From JAGLHV01 sp023143305 [NCBI: Clostridia bacterium] (GTDB lineage Bacteria > CBDUZB01 > JAGLHV01): 64,000 bases of DNA. Below the pieces are notes generated by a model. That model was not told the DNA's origin and made no database searches. It was given only the letters and a program-made list of their open reading frames with translations. Made by a program: the position numbers and the translations under genes. The DNA lies in the NCBI GenBank assembly GCA_030637025.1, contig DAOVVV010000004.1:18775-82774 (forward strand), read 5' to 3'. How positions within the stretch are numbered: the first letter of the stretch is position 1; each line of letters starts with the position of its first letter. Of the stretch, positions 9,214-17,565 are shown piece after piece.

Positions 9214-9486
9214 TTAATTTGAACTTTTATTTTCCTTTAAACTATCCTTTATTTTTAGTTGTTCTTCTATAATTTTTATCAGATCACCAATAGTAATAAC
9301 CCTTTGAAAATAGTTAGTATCCATAATATTAATCCCATACTCATCTTCCATAAACATCAGCAATTGAGCCAAATCTAAAGAATCAATACCTAAATCATCG
9401 ATGAATTTCGACTCTGGTTTTACTTCTAATTCATCAATACGGAGTTTATTAACCACAATTTTCCTGACTTGATAAAATAATGACAT
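9214..9486 (-). CDS. Acyl carrier protein
   Basis: This 90-residue protein has the phosphopantetheine attachment motif GIDSLDLAQLL with Ser36, preceded by a DDLG segment and followed by an acidic MEDEYGINI helix. This is a discrete ACP and not part of a megasynthase. Its link to a TetR regulator, a GNAT-like acyltransferase and an exporter indicates a specialised ACP rather than the housekeeping AcpP, which normally sits with fab genes. The C-terminal tail (KIKDSLKENKSSN) is unstructured. Confidence 0.9.
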   Translation of the reverse strand: MSLFYQVRKIVVNKLRIDELEVKPESKFIDDLGIDSLDLAQLLMFMEDEYGINIMDTNYFQRVITIGDLIKIIEEQLKIKDSLKENKSSN

Positions 9487-9585
9487 TTTTCCCTTTTTTC
9501 AAACTATTCAAACATTTTGGTTTTTTATTCTATTTTTAGATAAAAAAATATAGATTACTTCCCTTGTACGCAAAGACGCAATAAA

Positions 9586-10164
9586 CTATCTTTTTACAAT
9601 CCCATTAAAAAGTATCTCCATCAATTTATCTATATTCTTTTCTATTTCTGGTAAAGATGTTTTCACAGACCAGGGATATTCTAAACCCTTTAGTGCAGAA
9701 ATAATAGCAAATGAAGTCAATTCTATATCACGAATTGCAAATATTCCCTTTTTTACTCCTTCTTTTAGAATTGCTTGAATTGTTGCAATTTCTTCCTGAA
9801 AAGTTCTCTCTCTTATTTTTTCTATAAAAGCATAATGGTCAAGATAATCATCCTTAAGAGCACTGTGGATATTAGCCAACTCGTTGAGGTATTTCATTCG
9901 AGTCATTATATATGCTCTGATTTTCTTTTGCGGTGTATGCTTGTTGTTTATTGCTTCCTGTATTTTTTCTTTTAAAAATCTATTCTCTTTTTCAACAACC
10001 TCTCTAAAAATATCTTCCTTGCTCTTGAAATAATGATATAAACTTGCTTTCCCCATTCGGGCGGCTTTGGCAATTTCATCAACGGTTGTTTTAATTAAAC
10101 CATATTTGGAAAAAATTCTCTGCGCTACTTTAGTAATAATTCCTTTTTTCTCGTTTGTTTTCAA
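9586..10164 (-). CDS. TetR/AcrR-family transcriptional regulator
   Basis: This 192-residue protein has a canonical N-terminal helix-turn-helix (KVAQRIFSKYGLIKTTVDEI, then GKASLYHYFKSKEDIF, residues about 10-57) and a variable all-helical ligand-binding domain. The start is TTG with an AAAGGTG site 7 nt upstream, and no earlier start fits. It is the first gene of a long minus-strand operon. The promoter contains a 14-bp near-perfect palindrome between the -35 and -10 boxes, so autorepression with release by a lipid or acyl ligand is likely. Confidence 0.9.
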   Translation of the reverse strand: MKTNEKKGIITKVAQRIFSKYGLIKTTVDEIAKAARMGKASLYHYFKSKEDIFREVVEKENRFLKEKIQEAINNKHTPQKKIRAYIMTRMKYLNELANIHSALKDDYLDHYAFIEKIRERTFQEEIATIQAILKEGVKKGIFAIRDIELTSFAIISALKGLEYPWSVKTSLPEIEKNIDKLMEILFNGIVKR

Positions 10165-10211
10165 TTAAATACACCTTTCTAAATATTCGACCATTTTAGT
10201 TTTATATTTTA

Positions 10212-10240
10212 ATAATGTCAGATATTTGACTTTTTGTCAA
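10212..10240 (-). promoter_or_regulatory. Promoter of the TetR-led operon
   Basis: On the minus strand, TTGACA (10240-10235) and CATTAT (10217-10212) are separated by 17 nt, ending about 47 nt upstream of the TTG start of tetR. No other convincing promoter is visible before the following nine genes. Confidence 0.65.
10217..10230. promoter_or_regulatory. Probable TetR operator palindrome
   Basis: GTCAGATATTTGAC is a 14-bp inverted repeat with a single mismatched pair. It fills most of the spacer between the -35 and -10 boxes of the tetR promoter. The size and position are typical of operators bound by TetR-family repressors. Confidence 0.6.
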
Positions 10241-10293
10241 GAAAAAAATGTTTTTGAGTGTTACCGAAAAATCATTTGGTGAACGAACAGGAA

Positions 10294-10390
10294 TAGGGGA
10301 CGTTGCGTACTTTAGGAACTAATTATTATTTATATTATTTCTAATTCGTTTTTAGTTACCTCTTCCCCTCTCCAATATAATTTGTAGACA
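10294..10390 (-). mobile_element. Fragment of REP-associated transposase 3' end (family B repeat, copy 1)
   Basis: The block is about 90% identical by eye to 14797-14888. On the minus strand it can be read as the tail of a protein (RGEEVTKNELE), followed by a stop and a GGGGACGT-type end on the plus strand. It looks like the decayed 3' end of an IS200-like/REP-associated transposase gene. It lies between the tetR promoter and the HAF gene. Confidence 0.45.
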
Positions 10391-10400
10391 TTCAAGGCAA

Positions 10401-10480
10401 CATTGTTAAGTAGTTAAAATGTCATTAAGAATACTTTTTTTCTGGAATAATAAAAAAATCAAACCTCTTTGTTTTTTTGT
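10401..10480 (+). repeat. Dispersed repeat family A, copy 2
   Basis: GTTAAGTAGTTAAAATGTCA with the following TAAGAATACTTTTTT and A-rich tail matches copies at 304, 18234 and 22402. It ends 6 bp from the stop codon of the HAF/PEP-CTERM gene, which is transcribed toward it. Confidence 0.75.
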
Positions 10481-10485
10481 TTAAT

Positions 10486-11616
10486 TTAAATTTTTTTCTT
10501 TTTCTTGAAGCCCAACAGACCCAAAAGCCCTGTCCCTAAAAGTAACATTGATGTGGGTTCAGGGATAGGTTGGGTAATGGGAGTCATTAAAAAGGCATGT
10601 TCTTGACCATTAATCCATCCATTACCAATAATCTGACCATTATTATTAATTGCATTAGCAACATCTAATTGCCAATCTGATCCTGAAGGCAATAAATCGT
10701 TGAGATCATACATCGTACCATCTTCCCACAAAAAAGCACTTGCTTCACCCCCGCTCTTTCTTGAAACACCCACCACTTGACCAAAATCATTTATATCAGA
10801 AGCACCACTAGAATTATGCCCCTCGAGAAAACCCAAATTTTGTATTACATCATCTTCCCACAAAAAAGCATAATAGGCATTGGGCCCACCAAAAAGACCA
10901 ACTATCTGACCCGAGTTATTTATATCACTTGCACTAGTATATAAACCACCCTCAAGACTACTTATATTTTTCATTATCCCATCTTCCCATAAAAAAGCAT
11001 AATATTCGTTGGGCCTAAAATAAGAGGGCTCGCAAAAACGACCAACTACTTGACCAGAATCATTTATTGCGTGGGAATAAAACCATAAATTATCAGGGTG
11101 GTCAATTTCCACCATACCCTCTTCTTCGTTTTTCCATAAAAAGGCAGTACCCCCTGAATAACCCACAACATGACCAGAATTATTTATATCACTTGCACTG
11201 CGATAAGAACTACCACCTTTCAAAAAACCTAGATCAGTTATTTTATCATCTTCCCACAAAACGGCATGATGGAGAGTCGAACTAGCACCTGAATAACCAA
11301 CTACTTGACCAGAATTATTTATTGCGCTGGCACCACTATTAGATACCCCGTCAAGAGTTCCCAGATTTTTCATTGTCCCATCTTCCCATAAAAAAGCATG
11401 ATAGAGTCCTTTCGACATAACTCCTGAATAACCCACCACTTGACCAAAATCATTTATATCAGAAGCACGACTATAACTACTACCAATAAGGGTACCAAGG
11501 TCAGTAGTGGTATACTCAGTAATCGCATAGGCATTGATGCCGGTTAAAAAAAGTATGTTGGTAATGGCAAAAAAACACACACTTAGTTTTAATCTTGTTT
11601 TTTTAGTTTTTGTCAT
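10486..11616 (-). CDS. HAF-repeat beta-propeller protein with PEP-CTERM sorting signal
   Basis: This 376-residue secreted protein has a signal peptide (about 1-31, ending AYA). Seven HAF-type repeats follow, each with an INxxGQVVG strand and a HAFLWEDG-like strand. The C-terminus is a PEP-CTERM tail: the PEP motif at PIPEPTSM, a hydrophobic helix LLLGTGLLGLLGF and a basic KKKKK end. Seven repeats suggest one seven-bladed propeller. PEP-CTERM proteins are processed by an exosortase, for which no gene is seen in this window. The function is probably extracellular or envelope-attached; the ligand is unknown. Confidence 0.88.
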   Translation of the reverse strand: MTKTKKTRLKLSVCFFAITNILFLTGINAYAITEYTTTDLGTLIGSSYSRASDINDFGQVVGYSGVMSKGLYHAFLWEDGTMKNLGTLDGVSNSGASAINNSGQVVGYSGASSTLHHAVLWEDDKITDLGFLKGGSSYRSASDINNSGHVVGYSGGTAFLWKNEEEGMVEIDHPDNLWFYSHAINDSGQVVGRFCEPSYFRPNEYYAFLWEDGIMKNISSLEGGLYTSASDINNSGQIVGLFGGPNAYYAFLWEDDVIQNLGFLEGHNSSGASDINDFGQVVGVSRKSGGEASAFLWEDGTMYDLNDLLPSGSDWQLDVANAINNNGQIIGNGWINGQEHAFLMTPITQPIPEPTSMLLLGTGLLGLLGFKKKKKI

Positions 11617-11688
11617 TTGTTCCTCCTGTTTTGGTTAATTATTTAACAATATTATATGTTTATTATGGGATGGTGTCAAGGACGTCTT

Positions 11689-11920
11689 GGGGACCGTTGT
11701 TTAAAGTCTTAAAGTATCAAACATCTTTTTTTCAAGCCCTTTTTCTTTCGTTATACTTACCTGTCCGCCAATCCTTAAGGTGGATTAGCCCTAATCCACT
11801 AATTCAATTCCTAATAACTCCCCCTTAATTCACATCTGATCTCTTCAGATATTTACTCGGTAAATACACCAATATATTTTTCTTTCCTTCGCGTACTTTA
11901 AAACTTTAAGCTACGTCCCC
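11689..11920. repeat. REP-like inverted-repeat element with inserted centre (family C, copy 1)
   Basis: The left arm has GGGGACCGTTG then TTAAAGTCTTAAAGTA; the right arm has TACTTTAAAACTTTAAG then CTACGTCCCC. The arms are inverted repeats of each other with one mismatch in the 16-bp inner block. The same arms form a compact 75-nt hairpin at 21224-21298, and here about 170 bp of unrelated sequence separates them. It lies in the 341-bp gap between two secreted-protein genes. No gene is seen in the gap. Confidence 0.55.
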
Positions 11921-11957
11921 TATTCCGTTTCTATTCCGTTTCCAATAAAAATCGTTT

Positions 11958-13211
11958 CTACCAACATTTTTCTAGATCTAATACCCTAATAATCCCATCT
12001 TTTTGGATTACTGCTATTTTTCTGTCGTCAATAGGAGAAAACAAAAAGTATTTGCCATTTTTTATGTCATATTTTTTCTTTGAATCTAATTTTACAATTC
12101 GTATAAAATCTACGCCATTTCGGATGAATTTTATCGCATAGGCAATATAATTTCCTTGGGATGAAAATGATAGGGATTGTCTATAATCCCCAAGATACCA
12201 GTTACCCAAAGGAGGAAGTGTTTTGTCTAAACTTCTTAGACTCTTTCCATCGGATTCTGTTACGACAATTTCATATGTTTTACCATTATATCGTTTATAT
12301 GCTATTTTTTTACCATCGGGCGATCCTCCAAGTATCAATAAATCTTTAGTATCATTTATCAGAGTTTCAACCCCAGTGTTTATATTTATAGAATATATAC
12401 CTTCAGAATATATATCTCCATACATGTCTGCTTTTGTCAAATATAACTTGCTGCGAAATGAGTCAACGAAAAACCAAAGGTTAGCACCCGAGCCAAATTG
12501 TTTAAATATCTTCTTGATCTTTTTACTTTTAGTATCTATTAAACAACACTCCATAGGAGATCCAATTGAATATATAACATTAAATAATAACAGTCGTTTG
12601 TCTGAAAGCCAGATTAATTTACTTAATAAACTTCCTTCTTCCGACAACCAAATATAATCATTCAATAAATGAACAGTTTTGTCTTCTAATTTGCCTTCGG
12701 CTACATCCAAACAATGTATTTTGTCGTGACTATGGTCTTTTTTAAAACTTTGAAAAATGTACTTTTTTCCATCAGGGGATACACTAGTAGGGTCATTACT
12801 AGAATAGAATTTGATTAATCTATCCGAAAGAATTTTTTTCAAAACATTATTTTTATAATCAAAAAGATAAATCTCTAAACCATTGCTATAAATAACTTTA
12901 TTTTGGTCTAAAAATATATCATAAAATCTATCCTCTTTCAGATTCAGATTTGTCAATCGGTTCGTTTCTTTTGAGATCGTATCCAATTTCCAAACATCGT
13001 ATCGAGAGAATGTATCAGTTGCAATATAATATATATGGTTACCATCTTTAGACCAAGAAAAAAAATATTTTGCATGTTCACTATAAACTTTTGATACATT
13101 ATAAAAAAGAACGAGAATGATAATTATAAAACAGCCCTTTAAAAAATGGATTTGTTTCACCAACCTAAATCCTGTCACGAAAAATTTTTTAAAAGCTATA
13201 ATCTTATACAT
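11958..13211 (-). CDS. TolB/PD40-like beta-propeller protein, membrane-anchored
   Basis: The protein starts at the ATG at 13211, giving 417 residues. An upstream in-frame start at 13313 exists, but that extension runs through repeat debris. Residues about 18-45 form one TM or signal segment (FLKGCFIIIILVLFYNVSKVYS). Repeated PD40-type blades follow, for example FFSWSKDGNHIYYIATD, SVSPDGKKYIFQSF, GGSPDGKKIAYKRY and SFSSQGNYIAYAI. It is a likely periplasmic or secreted propeller of unknown ligand. The ribosome-binding site GGAG is about 14 nt from the chosen ATG, longer than ideal, so the start is tentative. Confidence 0.65.
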   Translation of the reverse strand: MYKIIAFKKFFVTGFRLVKQIHFLKGCFIIIILVLFYNVSKVYSEHAKYFFSWSKDGNHIYYIATDTFSRYDVWKLDTISKETNRLTNLNLKEDRFYDIFLDQNKVIYSNGLEIYLFDYKNNVLKKILSDRLIKFYSSNDPTSVSPDGKKYIFQSFKKDHSHDKIHCLDVAEGKLEDKTVHLLNDYIWLSEEGSLLSKLIWLSDKRLLLFNVIYSIGSPMECCLIDTKSKKIKKIFKQFGSGANLWFFVDSFRSKLYLTKADMYGDIYSEGIYSININTGVETLINDTKDLLILGGSPDGKKIAYKRYNGKTYEIVVTESDGKSLRSLDKTLPPLGNWYLGDYRQSLSFSSQGNYIAYAIKFIRNGVDFIRIVKLDSKKKYDIKNGKYFLFSPIDDRKIAVIQKDGIIRVLDLEKCW

Positions 13212-13344
13212 ATATAAAGTTGTTTCTCCTTTATTTATAGGAACAATGGGGCTTGAGGGACGTTGCTTAAGGGGGGTCTTGGGGGACATACTACAATAAG
13301 TTGTCAAGAGCATAATTCAATCCTTTTGTTTTTGCCAATATCCC

Positions 13345-14667
13345 CTATTGTCCTCCATATCTATTTGCCCAGATGTTATTCCTTGTACCATCATTTTGCT
13401 GCCAAGTAGCAATCGCATTACCATTTGGATCCATGGCTACTTGAGGAGAACTGGCATTTCCTACATTTGTCTCAATGAGTTCTGGTGTCTGCCAGCCTGT
13501 ACCTGCTACGTATTTATTTGCCCAGATGTTATTCCTTGTACCATCATTCTGATACCAGGCAGCGATAACATTACCATTTGGATTCATGGCCACTTGAGGG
13601 GAGCTAGCGTTTCCTGCATTATCTGTCTCAATGAGTTCTGCGGTCTGCCAGCCTGTACCTGCTACGTATCTATTTGCCCAGATGTTATTCCTTGTACCAT
13701 CATTTTGCTGCCAGGCAGCGATAGCATTACCATTTGGATCCATGGCTACTTGAGGAGGACCGGCATTTCCTGCATTATCTGTCTCAATGAGTTCTGCGGT
13801 CTGCCAGCCTGTACCTGCTACGTATTTATTTGCCCAGATATTAAACCTTGTACCATCATTCTGATACCAGGCAGCGATAGCATTACCATTTGGATCCATG
13901 GCCACTTGAGGGGAACCGGCATTTCCTGCATTATCTGTCTCAATGAGTTCTGCGGTCTGCCAGCCTGTCCCTGCTACGTATCTATTTGCCCAGATGTTAA
14001 ACCTTGTACCATCATTCTGATACCAGGCAGCGATAGCATTACCATTTGGATCCATGGCCACTTGAGGAGAGCCGGCGTTTCCTGCATTATCTGTCTCAAT
14101 GAGATCTGCGGTCTGCCAGCCTGTCCCTGCTATGTATCTATTTGCCCAGATGTTAAACCTTGTGCCGTCATTATGATACCAGATAACAATAGCATTGCCA
14201 TTTGGATCCATAGCCAGTTGAGGAGGAAAGGCACTTCCTGCATTATCTGTCTCAATGAGTTCCGGAGTCTGCCAGCCTGTCCCTGCTACGTATCTATTTG
14301 CCCAGATGTTATTCCTTGTGCCATCATTCTGTTGCCAGGCAGCAATAGCATTACCATCTGAATCCATGGCCACTTGAGGATAAAAGCCATCTGCTACATT
14401 ATCTGTCTCAATGCGTTCTGCGGTCTGCCAGCCTGTGCCTTTTACGTATTTATTTGCCCAGATATACCTTGTGCCATCATACTGATACCATACAGCGATG
14501 GCATTACCATCTAGATCCATGGCCACTTGAGGAGACAAGGCATTTCCTGCCTTTGTCTCAATGAGTTCTGCTGTCTGCCACTTTGCCTTCTTTTTTCCAA
14601 CCTTGATATAAATAAAACATACTAACAACAGCATTAAAGTAAGTAAAATAACAAGAATTTTCTTCAT
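13345..14667 (-). CDS. Secreted protein of eight 52-residue tandem repeats
   Basis: This 440-residue protein has an N-terminal TM/signal segment (about 3-24) followed by about eight units of 52 residues. Each unit contains GTGWQTAELIET, PQVAMDPNGNAIAAW and QNDGTRxNIWANRY. The repeats are also strongly conserved at DNA level (156-bp period), implying recent duplication or gene conversion. The PQVAMDxNGNAIAxW motif is seen in repeat proteins with beta-propeller-like blades found in secreted bacterial proteins. No catalytic residues are evident. The last unit is cut off after IWANRYGGQ. It is the third consecutive repeat protein gene of this island. Confidence 0.8.
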   Translation of the reverse strand: MKKILVILLTLMLLLVCFIYIKVGKKKAKWQTAELIETKAGNALSPQVAMDLDGNAIAVWYQYDGTRYIWANKYVKGTGWQTAERIETDNVADGFYPQVAMDSDGNAIAAWQQNDGTRNNIWANRYVAGTGWQTPELIETDNAGSAFPPQLAMDPNGNAIVIWYHNDGTRFNIWANRYIAGTGWQTADLIETDNAGNAGSPQVAMDPNGNAIAAWYQNDGTRFNIWANRYVAGTGWQTAELIETDNAGNAGSPQVAMDPNGNAIAAWYQNDGTRFNIWANKYVAGTGWQTAELIETDNAGNAGPPQVAMDPNGNAIAAWQQNDGTRNNIWANRYVAGTGWQTAELIETDNAGNASSPQVAMNPNGNVIAAWYQNDGTRNNIWANKYVAGTGWQTPELIETNVGNASSPQVAMDPNGNAIATWQQNDGTRNNIWANRYGGQ

Positions 14668-14796
14668 CTTTGGTTACCCCCTTATATAATAATTAATAAC
14701 GCTTATATTCTATCAACTGAGTTGTTGAAATGTCAATAAAAAAACTTAGTTTTGTCATTTACTTTTTGAAGGAAGGGAACGTTGTTAAGGAGAAGC

Positions 14797-15072
14797 ATAG
14801 GGGACGTTGCGTACTTTAGGAACTAATTATTATTTGTATTACTTCTAATTCGTTTTTAGTTACTTCTTCCCCTCTTCTGTATAATTTACTTATTCCTCTT
14901 GAACTCACTTTAAATTCTTTTTCAACCCTGCTTCCGCTTAAACCAAAAGAATTTATTCCTAAATTCACAAACAGCTCTTGCTTTCGCTATTGGCATAAAT
15001 CAATCAATGATATAACAGCAGTTTTACAATTAGTCAAGTTACTACACAACATAGTATGTCCCCTATACCTCA
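14797..15072 (-). mobile_element. Decayed REP-associated (IS200-type) transposase remnant
   Basis: Bounded by ATAGGGGAC at the left and GTCCCCTAT at the right. On the minus strand, two overlapping frames give IAKARAV, then (after a frameshift) LGINSFGLSGSRVEKEF and SRGISKLYRRGEEVTKNELE, ending in TAA. This resembles the helix-turn-helix tail that follows the Y1 transposase domain in many REP-associated transposases. The catalytic domain is absent. The family assignment rests on remembered C-terminal sequences, not on a search. Confidence 0.5.
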
Positions 15073-15266
15073 AGAGCAGAATAAATTTTAAAATATTTGT
15101 ATGCTGTCCAAAGTACTTTTTACTCCCAGCATATTCTTTTGAGCAACATGTGTATAATCATGATTGTTTGCACATTTTTAATAACACCTTTGTCAATTTA
15201 TACAATCACTGTATAATTATCAAATATCAGATGTTTTGTTATCGGGTAACTGAAAAAATATAAAAG

Positions 15267-15295
15267 TTGACACTAATCCCTTTTTTTTCTACAAT
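15267..15295 (+). promoter_or_regulatory. Sigma-70-like promoter for the TPR gene
   Basis: TTGACA (15267-15272) and TACAAT (15290-15295) are spaced by 17 nt. The expected start is near 15302, upstream of the small ORF at 15357 and the TPR gene at 15491. Confidence 0.7.
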
Positions 15296-15356
15296 AATGT
15301 ATTGTGGTTTTCTGAAAATAGAGCAACTGGATAATATATAATGTTAGAAATAAATA

Positions 15357-15512
15357 ATGAAAAAAATATCAATAAATAATTTTGATAAAATCAATTTACT
15401 AATTATTGGATTTGCATTTGGTTTTAGTTTTGGAGTAGCGTTAACCGAATGGAATTGGTTTCCAATCAAAAATGAGCGGAGGAATAATATATGCACGTTT
15501 ACACTGTGTTGA
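15357..15512 (+). CDS. Possible 51-residue one-TM leader peptide
   Basis: The reading frame MKKISINNFDK, then a hydrophobic stretch LLIIGFAFGFSFGVALT and a short tail, overlaps the start of the following TPR gene by 22 bp. Such an overlap could couple translation. There is no clear ribosome-binding site. It may instead be untranslated leader sequence. Confidence 0.25.
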   Translation: MKKISINNFDKINLLIIGFAFGFSFGVALTEWNWFPIKNERRNNICTFTLC

Positions 15513-17500
15513 GATTATTTATCACTATTGTAGGGTTTTCGGCCATCCTGCTTTCCTCATCAGGTGTGTTAGCAGGTCAAAAGACTACAGATTGGTTTAA
15601 GGCACAACGTGAGGCTACCGTCATGCTGATGGAAGGGAAGACATCAATTTCCAAACTGGTAGCAAACCTAAGAACAGCAACACCTGAGAACGCTCAAGAT
15701 GCTATGTTCAAGGTGAGCGTGCTCATGCGTGCGGGTATGAACAAGGAGACCATTGAAGCATTGCGAGAACTCAAAGAGTTTAGTCCTCAAATGGAAAACT
15801 ATCAGGTAGCCTGTATCTACTACAATGCTTGCGACAACGTTTTCTCATGGGATGTGGCGAAAGCAATTGTCGAAGTGTTTGCGGACAATATTTCTGAAAT
15901 GACATTGAACCGTCTGTTGAAATACTTCCTAAAGTCGGGTTGGACAGTTGAAAAAGTGGACAAGTGGCTGGATGGTATGCCAAAAGGAACGCAAAATTTC
16001 TGGGTCAAGGAGCGTCTGCGCTTCAACATGGAACACGGCCGAGGTGAAGCATTGATGAGAGAATTATCGGATAATGTGCGTGAAGATACAGAAGACATTG
16101 AAGGAGCTGTTGCCTTTCTCGATGCGATGATCTACGCTCGCTGTGCAGGAGACGAAAGGTGGAAACTGTCATGGATGGCAAAGACCTTAAATCCAAAATT
16201 GGCGACACAAGCGGAAAAAATCGCTTCGCGTCTCAAGATATTGGCCAAGTGGAAGACAGCTATAAAATTTTACAGACAGGCCATCCACATACCGCTTACT
16301 GAAAAGGAATCCCGAAAACTCGGGATGATGTACGCAGTATTTGTCCCGGTTGAAAGGTTGCGGGTCATGTTTGCGGTACACGCACGAGAAGAAATGGCGG
16401 AATGTCTGCTCAAATTAGGTAGAAAGAACCAAGCACAGATATGGATGGTGGAGGCGGCGGACATTCGCGAAAAGCACAACCTTGGTCTCAACGCACTGTT
16501 TGCCGGGAAGGTGCAAGCGGAGAGCGGACAGCGAATCATTGAGGGTCGAATCAAGAAGAAGGAAAAAAAATACGAGGACGATCCACAATATTGGCAGAAA
16601 CGAGCCCACTACTATTGGGGTCGTAATGAACCCGTTCAAGAGGAGGGAGCACTTCTAAAAGGGCTGGCAGTGACGACACCGCAGCCTGAGCTGGAACGGC
16701 GTGACAGAGGGAGGTGCGTAGACTGGCGAACTTCTCTACTGAGTAACTATGCTCATTTTCTAATGCGGGAGAAGCGAATAGGCGAAGCTGTAGCGCTACT
16801 CCGAAAAGAAATCAAGCAATCGCCCACGGTTTCCGAATCGGCCAAAAGGGCGGCATACTTGCTGGCCTCTGACCTCTATAAGCAAATCAGCGTTGATGAC
16901 CCAGTGCTGTGGAACTGGCTTACTAATCGGCCAAAGTGGGAATATACAGAGGAACGTTTGCTGTGGCGAATGCTGGAGAATGCGAAGCGAGATGACCTTG
17001 ACAAGTACTTTATCCGGGCAGAAAAGTGTGTGTTTGGGAAGGATCCAAGCCGGGCGTATACGCTTGGGTGTATAATGAATCGTATGCATTTCCCAAAACG
17101 CTCCATTTCCTTACTCAAGTATGCACTCGGAAATGGTCTTGACAAAGAACTGAAGAAACGGGCTGTGTTTAAGTTATTTGAATCATACCTGGATACGGGT
17201 GACTGGAAACATGCCAAGAAGGTTTTTCCAGACGCAGCCAAGAGGCTAACAACGCTGAAGGAGTTGTCGAAGTGGTATTCGCGAGTGGCTGTAGCGGCGG
17301 CAAAGGCTGGCGCGAAGACCGATGCTATGCGCATATGGAGCCGAGTTGCTAACCTGAATCCATTTCAGATTGATGGGATGGAATATCTTATCGAAGCTGG
17401 GTTGAGAAAGGAACTGAAGAAATTCTACCGTAAGATGCAGAAGGATATGCCATCATCTGAATTTCCAACCAAGGCGTTGATGGCACTGGAGAAAAAATAA
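15491..17500 (+). CDS. Secreted TPR-rich protein of unknown function, probably acquired by transfer
   Basis: This 669-residue protein has a signal peptide (about 1-28, ending VLA) and then an almost wholly alpha-helical body. Helical hairpins resemble tetratricopeptide repeats (for example AEKIASRLKILAKWKTAIKFYRQA and EEMAECLLKLGRKNQAQIWMVEAA). The start at 15491 has a good GGAGG site 7-8 nt upstream. The DNA is visibly richer in G+C than its neighbours, with many CTG, GCG and CGT-type codons that are rare elsewhere, and it runs opposite to the flanking genes. No enzymatic motif is visible. It probably assembles a periplasmic or envelope complex, but no partner is identifiable nearby. Confidence 0.75.
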   Translation: MHVYTVLRLFITIVGFSAILLSSSGVLAGQKTTDWFKAQREATVMLMEGKTSISKLVANLRTATPENAQDAMFKVSVLMRAGMNKETIEALRELKEFSPQMENYQVACIYYNACDNVFSWDVAKAIVEVFADNISEMTLNRLLKYFLKSGWTVEKVDKWLDGMPKGTQNFWVKERLRFNMEHGRGEALMRELSDNVREDTEDIEGAVAFLDAMIYARCAGDERWKLSWMAKTLNPKLATQAEKIASRLKILAKWKTAIKFYRQAIHIPLTEKESRKLGMMYAVFVPVERLRVMFAVHAREEMAECLLKLGRKNQAQIWMVEAADIREKHNLGLNALFAGKVQAESGQRIIEGRIKKKEKKYEDDPQYWQKRAHYYWGRNEPVQEEGALLKGLAVTTPQPELERRDRGRCVDWRTSLLSNYAHFLMREKRIGEAVALLRKEIKQSPTVSESAKRAAYLLASDLYKQISVDDPVLWNWLTNRPKWEYTEERLLWRMLENAKRDDLDKYFIRAEKCVFGKDPSRAYTLGCIMNRMHFPKRSISLLKYALGNGLDKELKKRAVFKLFESYLDTGDWKHAKKVFPDAAKRLTTLKELSKWYSRVAVAAAKAGAKTDAMRIWSRVANLNPFQIDGMEYLIEAGLRKELKKFYRKMQKDMPSSEFPTKALMALEKK

Positions 17501-17565
17501 CGCTAATAAATTACTGTACTCGATTAAAAAACTGGCGCTTTTTTTTGGGGAGACATTGGAGACGT

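Noticed and set aside
12223-12657. A 144-codon plus-strand frame opposite the PD40-like gene
   Set aside because: No ribosome-binding site and no recognisable domain; the minus-strand frame has repeated blades.
13348-14361. A 337-codon plus-strand open frame
   Set aside because: It is the antisense of the 52-residue tandem repeats; the Cys-rich repetitive product has no start signal and follows the repeat period.
13345-14667. Possible CRISPR array from the regular 156-bp DNA repeat
   Set aside because: The whole unit repeats, with no unique spacers, and it encodes a continuous protein with a signal sequence.
15780-17334. Several minus-strand open frames of 60-152 codons opposite the TPR gene
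   Set aside because: They are shadows of the G+C-richer plus-strand gene, which has a promoter, ribosome-binding site and signal peptide.
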